Shown here piece by piece: positions 43,883 through 54,565 of a stretch of DNA of 64,000 nt. Every line of letters starts with the position of its first letter. Position 1 is the first letter of the stretch. A program made the position numbers and the translations under genes. The notes beneath the pieces were generated by a model that saw nothing but the letters and a program-made list of their open reading frames with translations, was not told the DNA's origin and did no database searches. The DNA is from Orychophragmus violaceus (lineage: Eukaryota; Streptophyta; Magnoliopsida; Brassicales; Brassicaceae), in the NCBI GenBank assembly GCA_030180135.1, contig CM058236.1:63081728-63145727 (forward strand). The letters run 5' to 3'.

Positions 43883-44125
43883 TTGAGCATGGCCATGCGT
43901 TTTCCAGTATTCAAATCTCCGATTGGCCTAGAGATATTCACTCCATTTATATTGGAGGGACAAATCCCATCTTGTTCCATCACTGTAAACTACTCATTTC
44001 ATAATGCACCCAAACAAGGTCCTTATAGCTATCACAGAACGATAGCGTTAGACAATGATCAAAGTACATCAGTCCATGTGCAGTCACATGCATGTGAACT
44101 CAGGTCTAAGGACTATACTCTATAG
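43883..44125 (+). CDS. Conserved 80-residue antisense ORF in Copia-B 3' region
   Basis: This is the counterpart of 1576-1818 and 52276-52518, with the same length, start and stop and about ten residue changes. It survives in an element whose pol has collapsed. A coding role is unproven. Confidence 0.28.
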   Translation: MSMAMRFPVFKSPIGLEIFTPFILEGQIPSCSITVNYSFHNAPKQGPYSYHRTIALDNDQSTSVHVQSHACELRSKDYTL

Positions 44126-44569
44126 TCGTAGTAAGAATCTCTTATGACACAGATATAAATATCCTGAAGAGTTCTTATTAGCGGGTCTTGTCCGGTCGTA
44201 TGTTCCCAACATACACCTATGTACTGACTTTGATGCCGCGCATCTATGACACACTAAGACTTTGTCATAAGTCACGTACCAATCCAGTCTCACACGGTTG
44301 TTGGTGTTCCAATTTCAACAACCTTCGACTAGGGACAGGATGATAAAAAACATCTATCAAATATAGGGTCTCATGATCAAGCTAAATGACTTTGATAACT
44401 CAAGATCAAGTCACTTACTTCGATGACCTATAAAATGGTTCATATCATTTTGGAACGATTATTTCATCACAGTTAAAATAATCTTGAAATAATAATTTCA
44501 TTAAACATCTTGAATGTTTTACAAGAACATATCAAATAACTAAATAAAGCCCTTTAATAACTCCCACTG

Positions 44570-47065
44570 AAATTAAGACTGCATCTTAATTTCACTTATC
44601 CTACAGCAACAGTCCGCGACTCGTGCTTAGGCCTAAGGAGTGGCTTCGTTAATAGATTAGCAACGTTCTCATTCGTTGAAACTTGCTGATCTACTTAACA
44701 TCTCTGTCATTTATCTCACGGAATAGGTTATATCTATCCTCAAGGTGTTTGGACATCTGATGTGCAGCTAGTCTCATCTATGCTGGAAATCACATCAAGT
44801 TCAGTGACGAACTCTTCTTTCCAAACAACCTCTTTCGCCGCTTCCCAAGCTGCGAAATGTTCAGCTTAAGTCATGGAGTCAGCAACAGTGCCTTGCACCG
44901 CCAGATAGACACAAGATATAACCGGACTGTGATCGGAAATCATCTTTGTCTATTGGAAACTTGCCTTTCAGACTCTATCGACTTATAGCACCTCACTTTC
45001 TCCGTAAATCAAGAACTTATCCTTAGTATTCCTCAAATACTTTAGGACATACTTTAGGAAACTTGATTCTTTGCTGGATTTGACTGGTCTTTATTTGTCT
45101 CGCTTAACATTAAAGCAACATCAAACAAGTATGTTTCATGGCATACATGATAGATCCAATTGCCGACGCATATGGAATCTCATTCATGCATTTAAGCTCA
45201 GCAGTTATCGTAGGATACTGTATCTTGCTTAACTTAATGCCATGTGACATTGGCATAAAACCCTTCTTGGATTGCTCAAAACGTGTAGGACTTTGTCAAT
45301 TTAAGAATCTGACTTTGTCCTATCAGCTCTTTTGGATCTCTATCTTTAGATCCAAAATCCAAAAACTACGTGGCTTTACCCATGTCATTTATTAAACCAA
45401 CTCCCAAGCTAGTCCTTTACCGACTACAGCGTTGGGACGTTATATCCGAGAATCAGTATGTCATCGACATACACTTTGAGAAATGCAATATCGCTCCCAC
45501 TAATCTATTAGTAAACACACAGTTCCGCTTCGTTCCTGTTCAAGTCAAAACCTTGACTACTTCAACAGAACGAAGTTTCCAACTCCGATATGTTTGCTTC
45601 CATCCATGAATGGATCGATGAAGCTAACTTACATAAAATGTAATTTTTTTCGGAGTCCGGGCTTACTTTCGCTTCTTTGAATTTCGCAGATTCGTCGCTT
45701 TCAATGATCATCAGATCATGCGAATTTTCAATGATTATCAGGTTCAACTAATGACGAGAAATCACTCTCGGATTAGTAACTGATTCATTCATATCTGCGA
45801 ACTTCAGGCTCCACAGGTGTAGATTCTACAGAAGTCTGTAAATCCTTCCGCTGCTCTCCCTCACTAGGTAAAGCAGCCTCCTGTATTTCTCGAATTTCTT
45901 CGAGTTGTACTTTTACTCCCACTGTTCTTCTTGGAAAGTAACTTCCCTTCTTAGAAAACAGAATGGTCGTAAAAGTGCCGAGCCTTGGTTTCCCTAAGAA
46001 AACTTTGAGTTATGCTTTTACTCCCACTGTTCTTCTTGGAAAATAACTTCCCTTCTTAGAAAACAGATTGGACGTAAAAGTAACAAGCCTTAGTTTCTCT
46101 AGGACAACCAGCGAAGTAGCACAACTACAAATACTCAGTAAAGACAAATTTGGATCGATTCCAATCCACATTAACGTGGTGTCTTTCAACCGATATTTGT
46201 GGAACTATTTCAGCATAAACTTAGATATTTTAGAGCGTTATTCTTAAATAATTTCATGGAAGATTCGTGTGACTCATCTTTAATCATTTCTAATAAGATC
46301 TGATTCTTTCTCACAGAAAACACCTTCAGTTTTTCAGGAGAAATGAGCTGTGAAACGATTTCACACTCATTAAGATGATCACACAATTAATGACTTAAGT
46401 ATTCTCACTCGTGATTTAATCCAGAGTCTTAATAATTTTGTCATTCAGATCCTATACTTCATTCTGGAACTCTTTCGACCATGTCAAAGAATTCCGACTT
46501 GTGTCTCATCAAATGAACACAGTCACACTCACTGAAATAATCAGTAGAGATAATGAAGTGCAGGAAATTTTTCTCTGGCATTACTGCTCATCGGACCACA
46601 TACATGAGTATGTTCAATCTCCAATAAGCCTTTGGGCCTTTCTCTAGCTCGGCTAAGATAGGCCCTTTGTCTTTTGGTCTAGTAAGCAGAATTCAAGTCT
46701 CATAAGATATCTTATCAAATGAGCCCAACAGTCCACAACCATGGGATTTCTGAATCCGACTTACTCTATGTGACCAAGACTTTTATGCCAAGAAAAATCA
46801 GGTTTAATTCATCAGATTTAAACCAATTCGGTATTTATGTTACATTTAGGCACTCTTTGGTTTAAGATATAAAACCCATTCCATGAATAGGGTGCTACAA
46901 TTAATATTTCATTAAGATCAAAAGAACAAAACTTGTCTTTTATCAAAACGAAAAACATTCAAATTCTTACAAGAAAATGAAAGACAACTCTGCTTTAAAG
47001 CAGGTACATTGTAGCAATTACTTAATACAAAACCAAGCCTCAAAGGGATCTATAAGTGAAAAACC
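44570..47065 (-). pseudogene. Copia-B pol remnant
   Basis: Short minus-strand fragments still align with Copia-A/C pol. They include a piece before the reverse transcriptase (NSHDLMIIESDES near 45700), integrase remnants around 46200-46700 and protease near 47200 just upstream. Deletions and frame changes occur every 100-200 bp. A tandem duplication of about 105 bp lies at 45902-46110. No enzyme can be made. Confidence 0.8.
45902..46110 (-). repeat. 105-bp tandem duplication inside the Copia-B pol remnant
   Basis: TTTTACTCCCACTGTTCTTC starts each unit, at about 45911 and 46016. The units differ at several positions, so the duplication is older than the present insertion. Confidence 0.7.
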
Positions 47066-48085
47066 CTACGGCTGAGGCAGCATCTCAAGCTCCTTCCAGA
47101 CATGTAGTTTCACTTGCCCTTCCTTCAACGTTCTACTGTTGCTTAGGCTCTGCATATTATCACAAATATCAGTGCCACAACCAGTATCCAATACCTTTAA
47201 GGTAGAACTTGAAGTAATAACATGAATACCTGAGGAAGTAGTCTTATACATCGACTTTAACTCCTCATCATCTTCCATGAATTTAATGCAATCTCTCTTC
47301 CAATGCCCTGTCTCCTTACAGTAGCAGCACTTACCAACGTAAGAGGTATCTGACTCGGGCTCAGAAGACACACGCTTGCCATGATTCAAAATCTGGACAA
47401 CTTTGTCTTCACCCTTGTCAGCATTAGGTTTAGTAAACCTACCCTTCTCATTCATGAGATTGTACAGGGTACCCTTCACGTTTGGCTCAACTGTCTTGAG
47501 CATATCATGCAGTTCAGTCAGCGTCTTCGTTAAGCCTTTCTTGATATAGTTCCTTCTGAACTTATCATAGCTTGACGGCAGTGACTGCAGAATGATCTCA
47601 GTTGCCAATTCTTGGCTAACTGGATAATCCAGTTTCCTCAGGTTATCAATGTAACCCATCATTTTACTGACATGAGGACTCACTGGATGATCATTTGGTA
47701 GCTTGCAGCTAGTGAGAGATTTAACCAACTGGTATCTCTCCACTCTTATCTGCTCCTGAAATTTCAATTTCAGGCTGCTGATCATCTCTATTGGCGACTC
47801 CATGTTCTCATATTGCTTCCGCAAGTCTGAGTCCATGGTAGCCTATATCAGACCACGCACATCTACCGCATCATTATAATGCTTATTCCAAGCATCATAT
47901 ACTGCATGAGAAGCATTGGACCCGATCCTTACGGGGAGAGCTCTCTCAAGGACATAGTCCTTTCTCTCCTGTCTGAGGACTAGCCTCAGGTTCCGCGACC
48001 AAGTCAAGAAATTTGATCCGTTCAGCTTGTCCATCTCAAGGACAGACCGGATCGAGAAAGTGTTTTGATTGTTTGTGCTAGTCAT
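47066..48085 (-). pseudogene. Copia-B gag
   Basis: The frame starts at 48085 (MTSTNNQNTFSIRSVLEMDKL), two bases after an acceptor-like TTTCAG. It stops in frame near 47843 and resumes at 47836 (MDSDLRKQYEN) in the same frame. A CCHC knuckle (CYCKETGHWKRDC) and the protease start (VLDTGCGTDI) are kept. The frame is also open upstream to 48340 because the leader ORF is fused to it. Confidence 0.85.
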
Positions 48086-49683
48086 AACTGAAATATAAGA
48101 TAAAAGGATTTTAGTTAATATGTTCAATATGATTAATCTCGCATTATATTCAATAACATAAGTTACCCTCAATAGAATATAATGATTCCAAGATCCACAT
48201 ATAACTAAGATTAAAGTGGGCCACTGGCCGTCACCCAACCTTAGCTTATATCGGTAAGCCCTATATCGGCTAATTATATCCGTGACATAACTCTTGGTTG
48301 TGAATCTGGGCCCGAGGCCCAATCCACTCTGATGTCTCAAGGCCCGGGACTCCCGATGGCCTAGTCAAGAAAACCGGACTATACAGTCATGTAATCATTA
48401 ATGTCTGGGACTCCCAATGACATTTATGAATCACAAACCGTCTTACCCACGCAAAAGCAGACATCCTCACACTGTAAGGCCATGAATGCAATTGAATGGG
48501 CTTTGACAGCTGACATAGCCTGGACAAGACATCCAACGCTTGATATTATTTGAGGTTCGTAGGTTTATTAAAATCATTCCCAAAATAGAAGATTACTATT
48601 TCGGGAAACTTTCTATTTATGGAAACCTACTATTTTTGGAAAATTTCTAAAATTGGAAACTTTCTAAAACCGGAAACTTTCTAACTTTAGAAATTTCTTT
48701 AAAATCCAAAACCCGCAAATTCAGAAACTTCTATTTTAAGAAACTTTCTAATTTCAAAATTTCGGAAACTTTAATTTAAAAACGACTTTATAATTTTATA
48801 AAATAGATTTTTAAATTAATCTGAAGAAAGACTCAATTAACTGGCCCAATTATTTTAACTTCTTGGCCCGAGGCCCAAGAATTGGTCCATGTCCAAGACA
48901 TGACCCAATTGTCCAATTAATTGACATAACCGGTCTGGTTCATTAAAACTGGTCTAACCAAGTTTTAATTACTACGATGACCACAATTGTCAACCGGTTA
49001 TTTACTAAACCGGAATTTCTCAATTTATTTGGTCCAACCAAATCAAATTAGAAATTCCTGGTTTAGGCACTAAATCCAATATTTCTTTCGACATTGGATT
49101 TCTTATCCTGGTTTAACCAGATTTAATAAACTTATTAAATCTGTTTATTAAACCAGAACGATTGATTTTAATTAAGTTTTGAACCGAATCATTAACCGAA
49201 CCGAACCGATTGAACCGTGAAACCCTAGCTTTCTGATCAAGCAATGATCAACGATCCGAGATCGAGACGATGCGCAGGACAGCCGGGACAGCTCGGAACG
49301 GGACGGGACGGGCGGGACGGTGCACGGGACGCGCGATCGGACGATCGATCGGGACGAACGATCGGACGCGTCGCGATGATCGATTGCGATCGATCGAATG
49401 ATCCGATCCAATCCGACCATCCCGACTGCCCGACCCGCGATCCCGTCCGTCCGACCGGCCATTCCTCTCGGCCGTAACAACCAACCGGCCAAGCCGGTCG
49501 ATCACACCTTGGCCGATCAACAAAACCCGAGTCATATAGCTCGGTTTTGTGATCCAATTGATGTGTTTAGATTTTAATTCTGATTCTTAACTGTTTTATC
49601 TTATCAGTAATTGATTCAAAAACAATTCTAAACAGATTAAACAACCTAAACATGAATCTAAAACAAGAAACCTAAGAACCAAT
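48086..49683 (-). other. Copia-B leader
   Basis: On the minus strand it runs from the primer site to gag. It holds the GATCGATC-dense GC island (about 49230-49500), AAACTTTC repeats (about 48590-48780), the conserved leader ORF (48340 inward) and the acceptor-like site next to gag. Layout and partial sequence match the Copia-A leader. Confidence 0.8.
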
Positions 49684-49697
49684 GGCTCTGATACCAC

Positions 49698-50335
49698 TGT
49701 TGGAAGTTTTGGTTGATCCTGATTCAATTCTCATATTGATATCAACCTAAACATGCATCAGATCTAGGTGTTCTTATTTAGAAACATTAGATCTCACCTT
49801 TTACCTGTTTGTTTGCAGCGGAATTGAGAACAGGTCAATGATCAGGGAGATACACCGAGAGATGGATCCTCCAAAGGCTCACACACGCAATCACAGGAAA
49901 CTGGCTGCTAGACCACAAGGAGGGAGGCGCCAGAGAGAGAGCGAAAACGCGGCTGGGTATTAGGGTTGGAAGGAAAAACAGACTCAAGTTTTATTTATAA
50001 AACTTGTCTAATTCCTTTTGGGCTTTATGGGCCCAAATACCAATCTGATTAAATCCCATGGATTTAATCAGACCCATTAATCTCTCTCTTAGTACGACAA
50101 ATGCCTGGCACTTTTGCCGTACTTCTGCTAAGCCGTTCCATCATTATTTCCTGCTAGCTTAAGCGTGTGACCCATATGGGATCATATAATAAAGGCAATA
50201 AGTCCAAGACTTATAGATCATGAGCGGACTCTAGCAAGCCATCATGACCCCCAGCATTATATGACTTATGTCTGATCTTTGACATACTCTTACTTTCTAG
50301 AGACAGTACCGAGATTACTGGACACAATTCCAACA
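49698..50335 (-). repeat. Copia-B 5' LTR (638 bp)
   Basis: No difference from 43085-43722 was seen by eye. One base separates it from the primer site, and the GTAAG target duplication follows. Confidence 0.94.
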
Positions 50336-50340
50336 GTAAG

Positions 50341-50410
50341 CATCATGTACCCATGGATCTACCTTGTCTATTGCAAGAGATATATCTATCAGTAGGGAAA
50401 ATCTAGAATA
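50341..50410 (+). pseudogene. Continuation of the captured At1g04210-like kinase exon
   Basis: The reading picks up directly after the Copia-B target duplication with HHVPMDL, continuing LSEAGK from 43066-43084. The similarity fades by about 50410. Confidence 0.65.
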
Positions 50411-50586
50411 TGCACCTAGTTATCTAGTTCTACCTAAGTTTAATTTGTCTTAAGCAACAATTATCTCTACTTGCAGGAACATCTCTAGTTTTTTTTTTTA
50501 ACTTCTTGACATATCAGTAGGTCGCATGATTCCTCTTTTGCTAAGTTTTAATATGTTTGTTCTTGTACATCATTTCTGGTGAGCAG

Positions 50587-50936
50587 AGAACTTCAGATAA
50601 TGCGTTTGCAAGACCATCCTAATGTTGTGCGGCTGAGGCATTCTTTCTTTTCAACAACTGACAAGGATGAGTTATATCTTAACCTTGTCCTTGAGTATGT
50701 CCCCGAACCTGTATACAGAGCATCAAGCACTATACCAATAGCATATGCAATTTATCTTTGTTCAGCTCTACACGTATCAGGTGAAATATTTAAGCTCTTC
50801 AGTTAATCGTTTTGAGTTATCGGTGTAGGATGAAGCTTCAAATACATGGAAAGCTTTTACTTACGCCTGTTTTGGTCTTGTTCTTTCTGTTTCTTTTGCC
50901 ATATCAGATATGCCATGCGCTGAACTACTTACTGTT
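50587..50936 (+). pseudogene. Captured GSK3/shaggy-like kinase exons
   Basis: After a GAGCAG acceptor the frame reads RELQIMRLQDHPNVV, then HSFFSTT-DKDELYLNLVLEYVPE. This is the GSK3/shaggy signature from helix C to the hinge. Small indels shift frame before the exon end, where LYTYQ followed by GT at 50780/50781 is recovered. A next-exon start (ICHALNYL) follows an AG at 50906-50907, and the resemblance then stops at about 50936. Only part of the kinase was captured, without the catalytic loop. Confidence 0.8.
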
Positions 50937-50946
50937 TTGTTTGCAG

Positions 50947-51165
50947 AACTTTATTAAGGCTTTGCAGAAGCAATTCCTTGAGAGCCAAAGGGTTGGTAAG
51001 TATATATACAGTGATCAACTGAACAATATCATCCTTCTATAAGTTTTCTAGAACATATGATTTGATAAAAATAGGTCCTTGAAAGTGATGGAGATTTGCC
51101 TCCTTGGTCTGGTGTCACTTGCTCCACAGTCGGGAATTACCGTGTCGTCTTCAAGCTGTAATCTT
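50947..51165 (+). pseudogene. Captured LRR-protein exon fragments
   Basis: A short segment after a TTTGCAG acceptor (NFIKALQKQFLESQRV) and a second at about 51076-51163 (LESDGDLPPWSGVTCSTVGNYRVV). The latter matches the start of the LRR region of plant proteins of the At5g61240 type (DLPPWSGVTC-x-x-x-GDYRVV). The two may come from different genes. Confidence 0.55.
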
Positions 51166-52275
51166 CGACTCACAAACTCTGTAAAAGGAGGAGTACAATG
51201 AGTTTTACAGAAGTTTGAAGCATTTTCTAAAGCTCTATTTTATTTTTCCATGCTCACTAGCTAGTATTTTGTTTTTGGTTTTACTAGAAGATGTTTAGTT
51301 AGATTTGTTTTAGTATGATTTTTTTTTCTTATATGAAGTTGATGTAATACATGTTTTGGTTTATTAATAAAATCATATTAAAATCCAAATTTCAAATATA
51401 TTTTTTTTATATAAATTCAATTGATACAAATATATATAATAATTTAATACGGCTTGGCTCGGCTCGGCTCGGATACAACCATAGCAAAAGTTAAAATTAA
51501 AGCTATTATATTAGCCACATAACATAGCACGACAAAAATGCTATAATATGTGACCACCCTAAGATAGCTCCTCATGTCCTAGCGTTTATGGAAACGCTAT
51601 CTATTACCTATTATGGCGCTTATTGTGTGCTACTAATGTACATATTTCTTGTAGTGCATGTTCTAAGAAGATTTCACTTGATACGTGATATCATTAATAG
51701 AAAGGAAGTCAAGATCAGCCGAGTTCAGACAGATGATAACGTCGCTGATCCATTGACAAAGCCACTCCCAAGACCTAAGCTCGAGTTCCTGACTGAAGCT
51801 GTAGGCATTAGAAACATTGAAATGTAATCTAAATTTGAGTGGGAGTTTAAGGGCTTTATTTAGTTATTTGATATGTTCTAGTAAAACATTTTATGTTTAA
51901 TGAAATTATTATTTCAAGATTATTTTAACTGTGATGAAATAATCGTTCCAAAGTGATATGAACCATTTTATAGGTCATCGAAGTAAATGACTTGATCTTG
52001 AGTTATCAAAGTCATTTAGCTTGATCATGAGACCCTATAGTTGATAGATGGCTTATATCATCATGTCCCTAGTCGAAGGTTGTTGAAATTGGAACACCAA
52101 CAACCGTGTGAGACTAGATTGGTATGTGACTTATGACAAAGTCTCAGTGTGTCATAGATGCGCGGCATCAAAGTCAGTACATAGGTGTATGTTGGGTACA
52201 TACGACCGGACATGACCCGCTTATAAGAACTCTTCAGGATATTTATATCTGTGTCATAAGAGATTCTTACTATGA

Positions 52276-52518
52276 CTATAGAGTATAGTCCTTAGACCTG
52301 AGTTCGCATGCATGTGACTGCACATGAACTAATGCGCTTTGATCATTGTCTAATGCTGTCGTTAAGCGATAGTTATAAGGACCTTGTTTGGGTGTATTAT
52401 GAAATAAGTAGTTTACAGTGATGGAACAAGACGGGATTTGTCCCTCCAATATAAATGGAGTGAATATCTCTAGGCCAATCGGAGATTTGAATACTGGAAA
52501 ATGCATGGCCATGCTCAA
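52276..52518 (-). CDS. Conserved 80-residue antisense ORF in Copia-A 3' region
   Basis: Same frame as 1576-1818, with only a few residue differences. No domain is known. Confidence 0.25.
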   Translation of the reverse strand: MSMAMHFPVFKSPIGLEIFTPFILEGQIPSCSITVNYLFHNTPKQGPYNYRLTTALDNDQSALVHVQSHACELRSKDYTL

Positions 52519-52675
52519 ACGGACTTTCCCGAGTCGTTTGGATTGTCAGTATCAAATCAGAGTCCGATGAACAAGATTAGGCTTTATAAGGATGACACTA
52601 ATCTTGCCTTATGACTAATCGAGATATTGAGACAAAAGGATTATGAATACAGAGATTCCAGTTCAAGTGGGAGAT

Positions 52676-53310
52676 TGTTGGAATTATGTCCAGTAATCTC
52701 TGTACTGTCTCTAGAAAGTAAGAGTATGTCAATGATCAGACATAAGTCATATAATACTGGGGGTCATGATGGCTTGCTAGAGTCCGCTCATGATCTATAA
52801 GTCTTGGACTTATTGCCTTTATTATATGATCCCATATGGGTCACACGCCTAAGCTAACAGGAAAATGTGTAGGAACGGTACAGCAGAAGTACGGTAAAAG
52901 TGCTAGGCATTTACTGTGCTTGGAGAGACAGAAGGGCCTGATTAAATCCAAGGGATTTAATCAGAACTGAGAATTGGGCCCAAAAGCCCATGAGAACTAG
53001 AAGAGATTTTAATGAATAAAATCAGACCTAGCTCTCTAATTCTCCAACATCCCTGCGCCGCCAACTCTCTCTCTCTGCGCCTCCTTCTTGCTCGGTCTAG
53101 CAGCCACTTTCCTGTGCGTGCGTGTGTGAGTCTTTGGAGGAGCTATCTCTTGGTGGTTCTGCTGATCTCTGACCCTTACCTCCCATTCCGCTGCAAAACA
53201 AGGTAACATGTGAGATCTATTATGTTTCTAATCAAGAGAACCTAGATCTGCATGTTTAGTAGGATGAATCAATCTGAGAATTGAATCAGGAGACACTAAA
53301 CGATCCTACA
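52676..53310 (+). repeat. Copia-A 3' LTR (635 bp)
   Basis: Preceded by the purine tract AAGTGGGAGAT and followed by the CTTTC target duplication. One difference from the 5' LTR was noticed (AACATGTGAG for AACAGGTGAG). Confidence 0.95.
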
Positions 53311-54280
53311 CTTTCTGCATGTGGAGCATTGGCTCTCGGTTTTTCAGGGAGAACATTTTCAAGGACATAGTCCCGCTTCTCCTGCTTGAGAACAATTCTC
53401 AAGTTCCGATACCATTCGAGAAAATTCGATCCATTTAACTTGTCCTTCTCAAGGACGGATCGCAGGGAGAAAGAATTATTATGAGTAGTAGTCATAGCTG
53501 AGAACATAGAAAAGAAAAGGTTTAGTTATGATGTTCAAGAAATGAGAAATCTTAACTTTTAAGAAAACTCGCATTATATTCAATCAATGCTTCCTCAGAT
53601 GAATATAATGATCCAAGACCCATACTTAACTAAACTCAAGTGAGCCACTGGCTATCACTCAACTTTAGCTATCTAGGTAAGCAACAACCTTGCTATTTAT
53701 ATCCAATATAACTCTTGGTTGTGGATCGACATCTTATGTCCAATCCACCTGATGTCTCTGGGCCCAAAACGATTTTGATGGCCCAGTCAAGTAAACCAAT
53801 CTCTTCAGTCACGTAATTGTCGATGTCTTGCACTGCAAGTCCATCAACACGATTACCTCTGCCTTACTCATGAAATTGTGGACATCTTGCACTGCAAGTC
53901 TATCACACAACTAAATGGGTCTTGACAGTTGACAAGATTGGAAAGACATCAAGTACACTTGATATTTGGTTGAGGAACGGAAACATTTAAAAGTTCAGTT
54001 TTACTATGTTTCAATTCTTATAATTAATTAATCCGCGATGACCGATCAATCCAATTGATCCGGTTTTGAATACCGGTCAGCGTCGATCGATGCTACATTA
54101 GCATCGGTCGATGCCAACCTAATCAAACCAATCGCATTTAAACCATTCACAGTGTTCGACCATTATTAACCAAGCTCGATAACCGGTCCAATCCAATTGA
54201 ACCGATCCAACAATCTCGCGAGGCTGTGTCGATCGATGCAACACTTGAGTCGATCGTCACTAGGCGAAAACTAGGGTTTA

Positions 54281-54425
54281 TTCGGGTTTTTGCCCTGCAT
54301 CGATCGATGCCGGATTGGCATCGATCGACACCATGCGAAAAACCCTAAATTTTATTCGGGTTTTCGCCCTGCATCGATCGATGCCGGATTGGCATCGATC
54401 GACACCATGCGAGAAAACCCTTTAA
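54281..54425. repeat. 74-bp tandem repeat with 12-bp hairpins in the Copia-C leader
   Basis: Two units start at 54281 and 54355. Each contains TCGATCGATGCC, GGATT, GGCATCGATCGA, a perfect 12-bp stem with a 5-base loop. Related half-sites occur at 54080-54115, 54225-54255 and 54950-54975. Confidence 0.8.
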
Positions 54426-54565
54426 ACATTTTCGATCAGAACCCTAAACTAGGTTTTCAGGAAAACGAATTTTAGCATGCTTGTATAAATCATACAAAGA
54501 TCTAGATTCAACTAATCTAATCATCATGCTACATATTCAATGGAACCCTAACGCTCTGATACCAC

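Larger units (their letters stand above)
43085..50335 (-). mobile_element. Copia-B, recent non-autonomous Copia insertion
   Basis: LTRs of 638 bp at 43085-43722 and 49698-50335 look identical by eye. The target duplication GTAAG is at 43080-43084 and 50336-50340. The primer site (minus strand TGGTATCAGAGCC) is at 49684-49696 and the polypurine tract at the inner edge of the 3' LTR (minus AAGTGGGAGAT). Gag keeps most of its frame, but pol is full of deletions and stops. Identical LTRs with a decayed pol imply it was already defective when it moved and used proteins from a relative. Confidence 0.94.
41696..51656. mobile_element. Non-autonomous CACTA transposon carrying host gene fragments
   Basis: Perfect 16-bp terminal inverted repeats CACTACAAGAAATATG and a 3-bp target duplication (CAT) identify the En/Spm (CACTA) superfamily. 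Subterminal regions carry short TAGCAC/GTGCTA and TAGCGTT motifs in both orientations, as binding sites for the transposase usually do. Removing nested Copia-B leaves about 2.7 kb with no transposase. In its place are exon pieces of at least three host genes with introns still present, so they were captured from DNA and not from mRNA. Movement would need a transposase from elsewhere. Confidence 0.93.
37886..51827 (+). pseudogene. Copia-A gag-pol, intact except for the CACTA insertion
   Basis: The frame is open from the ATG at 37886 to 41695 and resumes after the CACTA element at 51660-51827, ending in a TAA. Gag covers residues 1-300 with a CCHC knuckle at about 257-270 (CRFCKEPGHWRREC). Protease has DTGC at about 310. 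Integrase has FLWHCRLGHI, HTDVCGPM, SDRGGEYLS and NGVSERRNRT. Reverse transcriptase has YVDD near residue 999, and RNase H has FTDASFQTDQDD and TEAEYIA. The insertion separates the last ~55 codons (RFHLIRDII ... DPLTKPLPR) after SHQKSKH. With no internal stop and near-identical LTRs, it was probably active until the CACTA insertion. Confidence 0.93.
35511..53310 (+). mobile_element. Copia-A, full-length Ty1/copia retrotransposon split by a CACTA element
   Basis: LTRs of 635 bp at 35511-36145 and 52676-53310, with about one difference by eye (G to T at the splice-donor-like region). The target duplication is CTTTC. The primer site TGGTATCAGAGCC is at 36147-36159. Without the CACTA insert (41696-51656) and one CAT copy the element is about 7.8 kb. 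It has a 1.74-kb leader, one gag-pol frame of about 1325 codons with no stop, and an 850-bp 3' noncoding region. It is the youngest coding-competent element in the window except for the insertion. Confidence 0.95.

Noticed and set aside
50579..51042. A possible functional GSK3-like kinase gene
   Set aside because: Only helix C to hinge plus a few residues of the next exon are present, with frame shifts, inside a CACTA element. The catalytic loop is absent.
53012..53206. 64-codon frame present identically at 35847-36041
   Set aside because: It lies in the two LTR copies of Copia-A. Identity reflects LTR duplication, and the frame is CT-rich noncoding DNA.
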